Source: Oscheius sp. JU75 (lineage: Eukaryota; Nematoda; Chromadorea; Rhabditida; Rhabditidae). From it: a stretch of DNA of 64,000 nt. The notes beneath the pieces were generated by a model. It was not told where the DNA came from and ran no database searches. It saw only the letters and a list, made by a program, of their open reading frames with translations. The stretch spans positions 6,646,501 through 6,710,500 of the forward strand of contig JASJZC010000002.1 in assembly GCA_037178855.1 (NCBI GenBank), in the 5' to 3' direction. Both the position numbers and the translations under genes were made by a program. Positions 45,399-54,606 of this stretch are shown here, piece after piece. Within the stretch, counting starts at the first letter, position 1. Each line of letters starts with the position of its first letter.

Positions 45399-47665
45399 TT
45401 ATTGCATGAGGACCAGTATGACGAAGGTGGCCAACAGGGACAGTTGACTGCCGGAGTCTGGATCAGGTAGACGTTTTCCAGTGAATATGTCCTTTCGCAT
45501 CTCTTTGCACAGATTCGACCAAAAGACGAGCTCTTCGTCTAGGAATCCTGGAATAGCATGAGCATTACTGAAATCAGGAGGAACAGAGAGTCTGAATGAG
45601 AGATCGGAGAGAGCTAAGAAAGTGGCCAAGTAACCTTCTGAACGTATGTAGCCCACTGGTCAAATGATTGAGGAGATCACAGTCAATGAACTTAGGAAGA
45701 GGATAACAGTCACGGAAGGTCAATACCAACAGTTTGCCACGAGTCAGATGTACGTACAAGTCTGGATAAAACATCATCTAGGTCTTGTACCGTTCTGTCT
45801 GTGCAGTATACTTGATCCTTGTTCTTGGCTCTATTCGTGCTTTTTTATGACATACGAACTACAATTTTCATTTGTCTTAGAAGCTAAACAATTACAGTAG
45901 GCAAAGCAAACTACATGCTTGCATTAGTATGAAACAACGTTCTCTTGCTAACAATTGCGTTGGAGCCCTAGTGTGTAATTGCGAAGAAGGTGCTGTACTT
46001 TTGAACTACTACAAAAAGCTGCTCTTGTATCTGAAAAGTACCTTACCTTTAGCAACAAAAGTCGTGTTCCCAACAAACAGATACTGCTCTTCATCACTAT
46101 ATTTAGGCCAGGCAAGTTGAGTAGTCGACGGATTTCTGTACATTTCGTTGGTTTCAAAAGATGTCATACCCAGTTTTGACGAAAGCCACGATCGAGTCTA
46201 TCAAGAATTTCTTGTGGTCGTTCATTCCCGCCTCGAGAAGGAGCATTAGCTCGTTGTAGTTGTCGTCCATCCGAGAGACATAAACTGGAGCGTAGACCGA
46301 ACGAGCTTTAGCTTCTCTAACTGCTCCAATTCGGTAGGACACGTCGGATTTTAGCTGAAAGAGTCACTGTAAGAAAAAATGGGAAGGACAACAAACGTCA
46401 GCAAACTGCTCCTCTATTAGCTCGCCTTCTAGAGGATAGTAATAGTTTTTGATCTTGGTCTCGGCTTGAATTCTCTGCCAGACACCGGTCTCGAACCTCT
46501 TGGCTACATTCTTGATGTATTCATCGAACTCCGCGTTAGTTACACCTAGGTCCGGGTAGTCTGAGATAGTCATCATGGTGGGGAACTTGTGACGACTGTC
46601 AAGAAGAACGGAAGGCTCGGAAGGAACGAGCATTTCTCCAACGGTGGGGTGGAATTGAAGGCCGTCCTGAAATAGTATCTATAGCCAGTCACAAATCTTA
46701 GATCGTATCGTTTGTCCAGGTCACAGCTTCCACAGCTGGTAGGTCATTGTTAGAGTCATAACAGTCACGAATCAAGACTCACAGCAGCCTCTTCGACTTG
46801 TTCAAGAGTCAAATGACGGAAGCAGACAGAGTCCGTCTGGTTTCCACAGTCCAGTCGGGAGAAGAACTTTTCGGTCGGGTCAGGGGAGCCGCCAATTGTG
46901 AAAGACGACCCACTAAACAAGGCTAAGCCGTGCAAAAGACCTAAATATTTGTTTTCAAGACAGAAGAAGACAAACCTTTAGTAGCTGGAGACAGCGACAT
47001 GACACTGGCAACCTGTGCTCCTTCCCCAAATCCAGCTAGCGTTATTTTAGACTGATCGAGACCAAAAGCATCGGCATTGTCGAGCACGAAACGGAAGGCA
47101 GTGGCAACGTCAAAGAGACCCGTGTTTGGAGATTCAGAGTGGAGGAAGCCGAAAACTCCGGAGCGGTATTGGACTGTGACAAGAGCAACTCCTTGGGGGA
47201 TCAGACTGCTAGCTAGGAGAGAAGAGGGTGATGGAGACGATGGAGAAGGTGGGACCAGCTCTTCACTCAATAGAACTAGCAGGGTTGGAAGAAGTGTTTT
47301 GTTCTGAAACTGTCTCTGTCTCTCTGTCTCTCTCTCACATTTTTTCTCCCAGCCGACACGTAAACATTCAATATCAAACAGTCCTCTCTTCTGGCTGTAT
47401 TACTTCCAGAAGGACATGGTGGTGCTACTCGTGCCCCGCTTCGGACAGCCTGCCACGGTGCTAATGGAACGGAAGGCTGGCCTCTTGCCTCCAGATGACC
47501 ATAAGTAATTCCTCGAAAGGCACGGACAGAACTGCCATCGATCCCAGGAAAAGTTGTTCCTTCGACAGGACCAAAAGTGGTGACAATAATAGGACCACCC
47601 TGCTGAGGTGGCTGACAGTTGGGCAAACGAAGTATGCCGCCTAGTAGAAGGCAGATCGGGTTCAT
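45399..47665 (-). CDS. Carboxylesterase-like protein lacking the nucleophile Ser
   Basis: Minus-strand exons include 47665-47339, 47303-46976, 46940-46783, about 46668-46397, about 46355-46165 and about 45657-45399. Alpha/beta-hydrolase type-B carboxylesterase features: VRAFRGITYG, a Cys in the REDCLILNVYV strand, GVALVTVQYRSGVFGFL and the segment FGLDQSKITLAGFGEGAQVASV. In active members the last reads G-x-S-x-G; here it is G-F-G-E-G, so the nucleophile Ser is replaced by Gly. The C-terminus is hydrophobic (LSLLATFVILVLMQ) after small residues, suggesting a GPI anchor. One junction (46783 to about 46740) could not be joined in an open frame, so either I misread an exon or the gene is decaying. 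Non-catalytic esterase relatives act in adhesion (neuroligin-like); that role is inference. Confidence 0.75.
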
Positions 47666-48117
47666 GACTGACTATGTTGACGAGAAATAAGCCGACAGAT
47701 TTGCATTGGGATGGACATGTGAATCATGTGGGGTGGAAGTTTTGCATACTGTTGAAATTTAACGGTCAAAAAAGAACTTGGATCACATCGTGTTGTGGCT
47801 GGTTAAACGACATGACCTAACAGTTGTGGAGACTGTGGCTTCGTATAAATCGGGTTTGCAAAGGATTTGTAGTAATTCCTACAAATTTTCTCGTCTTCTA
47901 GCGTGACTACTATATTTGCATATCCGTTCCTCTTCTTTTTCGTTCTTGACCGTCGCCAATCTCCCCAGCATCAATGGCGCAATCGTCCGTCCGGTCTCGT
48001 ATACTCGTTTCTCCCTTCCGAGAAACCCGTCGGCAGCTAGCGGCGCCCCGGCCATTCCGATTTTTTCGCTTCTCGGCCGCGATCCACAAGCCACTTCGCA
48101 CCCGTAGGCCGTAGGTC
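47666..48117. other. Divergent promoter region
   Basis: This 450-bp gap lies between the start codons of the minus-strand esterase-like gene and the plus-strand Pro/Gln-rich gene. It includes one GACATGACCTAACAG dispersed repeat at about 47810-47835. No gene seen. Confidence 0.45.
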
Positions 48118-49686
48118 ATGCCCTGGCATCTGCTCCTCTTCCTGCCAATCTTGGCTCTGGCTCAGCCTCAGAGCGTTCAGCCACAACTCAACAATAACTT
48201 TGGGTAGTTCAAGGGTCTCCTTCCTGTTTAAAACTTCCTTTAGGTACAACTTCGGATTCCCTGCTCTGCATGGCGTCCCTCAGACCTCATTCGGAGTGCA
48301 GCCTCTTCAGCCTTTTGGCTTCCAGCAGACCCCTTTTGCTCATGCCCAAGGAGTTCCAACTGTTCCTTCTGGAGCTGCTCCCCTACAGCCTTTCCCCCAG
48401 TTCGGAGTAGTAACTCCAGTTGCCCAGGGCGTGGCCAACTTCAATCCCACTGCAGCTCCCAGTCAGCCTGCTGCTCAAGGAGCTCAGAGCATCGACCCTC
48501 AGGCCCCAACTACCCAGGCTCCGGTGACCCAGCCTACTCAAAGAGTCCAACCCACCCAGGCATCAGCCACCTTCCCAGCTCAACAACAATTCCCTCAGAA
48601 TTTTGGAGGGTTTCCTCAAGCCTACCAGTTTCCCGTCTTCCCGGGTTTCCCCCAGATGCCTACTGTAGGTCAGACGGGTTTCCCTCAGGCCACTTTTCCT
48701 CAGGGACAGCCTCAGCCTCAGACTGCCCCTCATTTTAATGGTTTCCCTGGTAGTCAAGGGTCTCAAGCTCTTCCTGGTTTCCCTCAAACTGCTCCTCAGT
48801 CTAGCTTCTCTCAGCCTGCTTCCCAGTCCAATACTTTCCCTCAGCCTCAACCCGGCGCTCTCCCAGCCATCCATACTTTCCCCCTCCATCCCCAGTTCAA
48901 TCCTCTCTTCCCCTTCTCCTTCCCCGGCTTCCCTGCACATCAGTTCCCCAGCTATGGTCTAGTCACTACAGCTCCCGCTCCCTATTCGACCAATCAGGGT
49001 ACCCAGTACCAGGGACAGATTCCTCCCTCTACCAGTCAAGTAGTTTCCACTATCCCGACCATCCAGGTTCCTACCGTTTCTCCTACTACTGTGACTATAA
49101 CTACCATGGCTCCAACTACCATGACTACTTTGGCCCCAACGACAACCACACTGACAGTCGTTGACTCTCGGAGTGCCACGAAGGTTCCTAAGCGTCCAAC
49201 CACGACGACTCCTCGTCAAGACAGTAAGGAGGAGAGTGAGGAGACCTGGGACGAGGATCTGCCCCCTCTAGCTCCTAATGAACTGACCAACATGAGAGAC
49301 AAGGTCCAGGAGGAAGAGGAGATTGTAGAAGAGGAGAAGAAGGTTGAGAAGAAGCCTGAAAAGGACTACCATCAAGAGATTAGGGTATGTTCTGTTTTCA
49401 AGTCGGTTTGTTATCGATACGTCCGCTTTCAGACAGGATCAAACCCGCCTAAGGTGTTAGATTTTCGGTCCATTAAGCCCGTGCAGAAGGTTCCGGTCAC
49501 GACGAGAGGTATCGGGTTGGTGTGAGGACACAAAAAAGCAGTTTAGATTCATTGGATGAGCCATCGGAGACGGCTGAGAAAGAGGAAGTAGACGCGATTT
49601 TGAGTCGTGTTCTAGATGCTGTTCTGCCGATACATGAACAACGGGTCAAGACCACGAATGCCGAGAGCGAGTTCCGCCGAGCATGA
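48118..49686 (+). CDS. Secreted Pro/Gln/Phe-rich low-complexity protein
   Basis: Exons 48118-48203, 48244-49384, 49433-49508 and 49547-49686; intron 3 is 38 bp. Length about 480 residues. A short signal peptide (MPWHLLLFLPILALA) precedes a long region of FPQ, QPQ and GFPQ-type repeats (residues ~35-265), then a Thr-rich mucin-like part (TTMAPTTMTTLAPTTTTLT), then an acidic EEEEIVEEEKKVEKKPEKDY helix and a short basic/acidic C-terminus. Composition suggests an extracellular structural or matrix protein (cuticle, eggshell or secreted glue), but no family is recognised. The 48-bp second intron is a multiple of three without stops, so retention would also keep the frame. Confidence 0.8.
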
Positions 49687-51783
49687 CAAACTAATCTAAT
49701 AAGTTGAAAGGATTGTTTATATAATATATAAATTGTTACATATGTACTAGCAAATGCTATCCACTTCGGTTACATCATGCTGTTCATCTAGGAATGTTGT
49801 GGCCACAGCCTCCACAGCCATTACTACTTGTCGTTTGTCTAAAAGACAAAACAGTTTTAATAAATTTGTACTAAAAACTCTTTTGTAGCATTTGCTTCGA
49901 TTCCTTGACTTGTCAAGTCCGGTCAACTCTTCCTCCCAATCTCTTGTCAGTAGCTCGCTTTCCTCAGTCGCCAGATTTCCGTCGTCAAGGAACGACTGCT
50001 CCCAACTTCCCTCCAAGGTCAGGTGTTCTCTACTCTTCCTAACCCTTGCTACCCGCTTGCTGTCACTCAAAAATACCATTTTCTGACCACCTTGATTAGG
50101 ATCTGGGGAGCTCCGAATGCTCTCAGCCTTCAGGCCTTTTACGCCGATTCGGATTTCGAACGCACACTCTTTGTAGCCTAGAGCCCCCCCCCCAAGAGTG
50201 CAAATCGAAATGTCTGAGTAACGACCATGAGAAGTTGGCTGAACGCTGCTGTGCTCAAGAGGTCTGCGTTGTTTCCTCCGGTGGAAGACTTGGAGTTATT
50301 GCAGTTGGTGCGTTGAGTGGCGATGTGGCTAAGGCATTGTTTTTTTGCATTGTCAACGCACCAACTGCAATAACTCCAAGTCTTGTTGTGAAGAAGCCCA
50401 CCATGGACGATGATAGTGCGACTGGCAATACGAAAATGGTCCTGTGTAGACGGGCCATGCCCATTTTTTCAGAATTCTGACCTGTCGAGACAAGTCAAAT
50501 AAATCTTCTTTCATGACGTGTCATGACTTGTCGAAATTTGGACAAAAATTGGGCTTGAGCTTTATAAACAGGCTAACTGGATAAGGAGTTCTATGAGAAA
50601 GGACAGTCTTACTGTAGTGTTTTCTATCTCTCTGCCTAAAATCTATCTCTGAACCCTTGATCCCTGCTCCTAATCCAGATCAGAAATTAGAAGAGAATCT
50701 TTGGTCGTTTAGGATCTGGAGGCTTGTACGACACAGATTATGGGAACCAGTACTCTTCCAGGAAAGTTCTCACACCCTGGCAGAATAGATTAGCTTCCTA
50801 TTTCTGAATTACCACTTCAGTGAAACTCTACTGGAAGTTCCAAACCTGTCTAGATAGGGAGAAACTGGAGAGTGTACTATACTGTATGTACTGGCTTTTG
50901 AAGATTCTCCATCTCTCTACTACTAATGCACAATGATGTCGGTCAGTCCGTCCGACCGTCACTACGGAATAAAAGCGAGCCAATTTTGCTGTTCAGAAAA
51001 AGTTATTGCCAATATTGAAATATTGAATGGCAAGACAACTTTGGATGCGCTCTAGAACTTTGCTTTTGTCGCAGTGAAACCTATGGGAGTCTTTTGTTAA
51101 GGCAAACAAAAGGGGACGGCTAGTATATCATTGTAGTCCTGTATGGAGTCTTGTCACGCTCTCGATCGAATGACTCCCCCCATCTTTTCTCTCATTTCTT
51201 CTCCTATCCAACTCTTCTTCCAGCCAGCATTCCAATGACGCACCTGTTGTTCACAGACCTTTTTCAGAATGCCAAGTTAATGTTTTGATGTAAATCCAGT
51301 GATCAGGAATCGTTGGACGTAGGAGATCTTTAGCCAAAAAGTCATTTATGTTTTAATTGTTTGTTTCAGATCTTCGGAAGAAAAATCTCGAGCCCTAGGT
51401 TTTCCATCCCGCAAAAAGCTAAAGTGATGTGAGTAATATACTAGACTCTTCAGTTCAAAAATTGTTAATTGGTCTGTTCTCTGAAATAATCTTGTCCCAA
51501 AGAAGTGCTCGGGATATACTGTAGTCTGCAGGCTATATAGTCGGATTTTTCTGTCTCTGGTCAGTATCATGTTCGTCCTTGTCATAGAGCTCTTATAATC
51601 CAGTCACTATCCAATTCAATTGTTTTCCTCTACGAAAAGGCCACCTGTTTAAATGTCAGCCGCCTACTACTTACTGTTAGAAATCGGCAATCAACTACGT
51701 AAAAATCAGATTTAAAACTTCTGTGTCACTCTCCCTATTAGTATGCGTTTATAGGCGTGGCTGGCTCATTCCACAAGTCAGAA
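49687..51783. other. Intergenic region with hairpin and old repeat
   Basis: No gene supported. It holds the perfect inverted repeat at 50285-50384, a degraded dispersed repeat at 50930-51115, and around 51567 a ~20-bp match (CAGTATCATGTTCGTCCTTG) to the coding sequence of the downstream SRT gene. Confidence 0.4.
50285..50384. repeat. Perfect 32-bp inverted repeat with 36-bp loop
   Basis: Left arm 50285-50316, right arm 50353-50384; all 32 bases are complementary. The arms begin AAGACTTGGAGTTATTGCAG. Pairing stops sharply at both arm ends. If transcribed it would form a long perfect hairpin. Confidence 0.9.
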
Positions 51784-53263
51784 ATGGAGTCGTTCGTTCG
51801 CTATGGCTTCGGAGCTGAGAAGGTTCCTGGATATGACTGCAGGTTGGTCACTGTCACTGTCTTTACACGCTTATTCCAGTGTCATGAACCGTACCCGCGA
51901 AGAATGGTACGCTCTCGGTGAGACCAACTACCCATTCGGAATCTTCTTCCTGATCTACGGCTTTCTAACCCAGTTTATCTACCTCTTTATCCTGCAGGCC
52001 ATGTGGAAGAGGAAGGGCAGCAACACCTGCTACAGTATCATGTTCGTCCTTGGCATCTACGACATCCTGAACCTAGCGGTAAACTCGGATATGACCGGTT
52101 ACTTCCTACTCCTCGGATCCTGCTTCTGTACCCATCCCAATCTCAACTACATCTCTGGATCCATCGCTGTTGGTGAGTATATTCCGCGTTCAATTTGACT
52201 AGCAGTTCAGGTGTCTGGTGCGGAGCCTGTCTCTCCTGTCTCATCCTGGTGGTCAACCGACTTTGTGACCTCTGGAATCCTATCTTCACGGAGAAGGTAC
52301 AAGCTATGAATAAACTGAACTCATTCCATTGCAATGGATATTAGATTTTCTAGCGGATTTATTGCAAATGGACAGCTAAAAGAGGTGGTAACGGGGTTGC
52401 CGATAATGGCACTTTAGTAGGTGAAAGGTCATTGGACATAAGGAACGAAATTTGAAAATCTGATCACTATAAAAGGACAGAAGGAAAGAGAGCTCAGTGA
52501 CAGCTTCTATTTCCAGCTCTTCGGTGGATGGAAAGTTCTCCTCTGGATTGCTGCCCCGGTCGTCTACACTCTCTACTTCTCCTTTTTCACCCCTCCTGTA
52601 GCCTTCAACTCTAAGATGACCGCTTGGTTCTTCAATCCTTTCATCCTTGGAACTCCCGAAGAAATGGCTTCAGTGAGTAATCATGTCAAGTATCTGAATT
52701 GTTTGTCTCTGCAGTTCCACAACATTCCTCATACTGTTAACAATCTCTGTGTCGTCGTCATCACCAGCTTCCTCTATCTTCTTCTGATCTTACTGCTCGG
52801 TCACAAGTATGGTCTTCAGGGAATGAGCAACATTAGCAAAGTTCAGAGATCGGTCAGTCTCCATCACTCTGTTTCTCTCTCTCCCGGTCTCTCTGCCCAC
52901 ATAGACACTTTTTAAGATTGTAATCCAATCTATCTTCATCTGTTCTGCCAGTCTGGCTGCCTCGTTCCTCTACGTCTACATGCAATTCTTCCCTGTCCCG
53001 ATCTGGCTAATCACTGTCTCTCAGGGCTGTTGGCAGGCCAGTCATGGTATAATTTCTTTACTAGGGAGATCACAGAGAGTTTAGGTATTCCCGCATTTGT
53101 CTACCTGACTCTGAACAAGACAATACGTGCCGATGTGCTGAAGACACTTCACTTGGCTAGGATGTGTCGGGTCTCGATCAACATCAGCTTCCAGCAACAG
53201 GCCCCTCCTTCTCACTCCTTCGAACAGTCGCTTAGAACAAGAGAGAGTTTGCATGGGCTCTGA
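51784..53263 (+). CDS. SRT-class serpentine chemoreceptor (7TM GPCR)
   Basis: Seven exons: 51784-51842, 51880-52172, 52211-52296, 52517-52672, 52715-52852, 52905-53046, 53085-53263, about 350 residues. It starts with a short extracellular MESFVRYGFGAEKVPGYDCS and MNRTREEWY, then seven hydrophobic segments: GIFFLIYGFLTQFIYLFIL, YSIMFVLGIYDILNLAV, ISGSIAVGVWCGACLSCLIL, VLLWIAAPVVYTLYFSFFT, NNLCVVVITSFLYLLLILLL, IVIQSIFICSASLAASFLYV and GIPAFVYLTLNKTIR. The FGGWKVLLWI and PAFVYLTLNKTIR signatures are typical of the nematode-specific SRT family, and NRLCDLW occupies the DRY-like position after TM3. A role in chemosensation is expected from the family. A GAAATG start follows an AAGTCAG acceptor. 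Confidence 0.9.
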
Positions 53264-53503
53264 TCATCAAAATTGTCTGTTACATAAATGAAGCTGAACA
53301 ATGGACGAGGTGAAATATATGGATTGAGCAATAGTCGATCTCGATTTTAAATACATTCTTTTTGCTTCCGGGCGTGTGCATCTACCCAAGTTTTGACAGA
53401 ATGACATCGGTGTCTTGAGAAATGAATTAGAAACATCTGGTTAGCTTCAAATGGATAATGCTGCAAAATATAATACAATTTATTGATCAAGTGAGCCACA
53501 GTA

Positions 53504-54233
53504 TCACCCGAAGATGCCGTCTCTCTTCATTATCTTTTCTTCTCGAGACTCCAGATCAATCAAATAACTGCTCTCTTTTTTATGAGCTACATCATCCTGA
53601 GACTTGTCCTCATCTTTATCCAACGCTCTGAAAGATAATGTTGTGTTGTAAAACTATAAGGAGCTGTAGAAGCAAAAAACTGGAAGAACACATCATCCTG
53701 TGACCAATAAATTGTGTAGTACAGAATGATGTGGTCTCGTTTATAAAGGCTATCCTTACCAGTGGTCTTTGCGTAGTCTTTACGCACGTTTTTCAGTTAG
53801 CCAGTCCTCATCTGCACAGAAGGCGCTCATTCAATTGTCCAGGACTTTCGATGGCTTTTCTGCTATCGAGATCCTTGAAACGCCAAACAACATCAGAAAG
53901 ATCCGACTTCATGTAAAGAAGCCTGAAAGTTACGGATCTTTCAGGAATAGAAATTACAAACGCCAAAAAGTTCTGTAACTTAGGAAATCCTATACAGCCT
54001 CGTCACCATTGGTTATAGGTAAAAAACCTCTTTGATAGGTTAGGTATAAAACACACGCTGTCGATAGGCAGCGTTGCCGCCAACTACGCCGTTGTATTCT
54101 ACCGGGCCTTTCCAGGAGTACTTCGTTTCATCTTGAACTACAAAGTTGTTTTGCTAAGGCACCATAGATACGGTGAGAATCGCTGAGAGACCCTAAGAAG
54201 GTCGTCCCAGTCGGAAGCATTCAATTCCTTCAT
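53504..54233 (-). CDS. Unrecognised 139-residue protein from four short exons
   Basis: Minus-strand exons 54233-54192, 54153-54055, 53972-53818 and 53627-53504 total 420 nt and join in a single open frame ending TGA. Each junction has GT..AG, and each exon reads as ordinary soluble protein: MKELNASDWDDLLR, VVQDETKYSWKGPVEYNGVV, NFLAFVISIPERSVTFRLLY, LSDVVWRFKDLDSRKAIE and a charged Lys/Glu/Asp-rich end (ESREEKIMKRDGIFG). There is no signal peptide or TM segment. I do not recognise the family. The exons are too short for a long-ORF scan, so an automatic caller could miss it. An ATTAG acceptor-like site precedes the ATG by four bases. The stop codon is 240 bp from the convergent SRT gene. Confidence 0.55.
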
Positions 54234-54403
54234 GAGACTAATGTTTCCTCTTTTTTACTTCCTCGCAGCTGCAGAACACTGATTGAGCCCGGCGTTCTTT
54301 TTTCTCCCCTTTCCATTTTGTTGTGGAACGGCTCTCTCTTGGGCGGAATGTCACAAAAGGACAGACGGTTCCCTTGAAGTGATACCCGCCTTGGCTATCA
54401 TTC

Positions 54404-54531
54404 GACAACAGAAACACATAGCGCTGCAAACCTTTTGAGAATGGAAGAAGAAGCTGAGGAGAGTTTATGGTGGGTCTTTTAACGTGCTCCAAACTGCTTG
54501 ACAACAGAAACACATAGCGCTGCAAACCTTT
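54404..54531. repeat. Direct repeat flanking an ~70-bp spacer
   Basis: A ~31-bp sequence beginning ACAACAGAAACACATAGCGC and ending GCAAACCTTT occurs at about 54404-54434 and again at 54501-54531, the second directly abutting the hairpin at 54528. Confidence 0.8.
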
Positions 54532-54606
54532 GATAAAGGATGAATGTGTGAACAAAAAAAAGGGGTGCCTCCTTTTTTTTGTTCACACATTCACCCTTTA
54601 TCAAAG
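54528..54606. repeat. 36-bp inverted repeat with 7-bp loop
   Basis: The arms start with CTTTGATAAAGG and end with AACAAAAAAAAGG; complementarity is complete apart from one mismatch. It abuts the direct repeat, so together they look like the end of a transposable element or a slipped replication product. Confidence 0.85.

Noticed and set aside
48563-48940. Minus-strand 125-codon frame within the Pro/Gln-rich gene
   Set aside because: Antisense shadow of the FPQ-repeat coding region, with Arg/Leu/Gly bias expected from the complement.
51546-51596. Partial duplication of the SRT gene upstream of it
   Set aside because: Only about 20 bp match and no further SRT-like coding sequence is present nearby, so a gene fragment cannot be supported.
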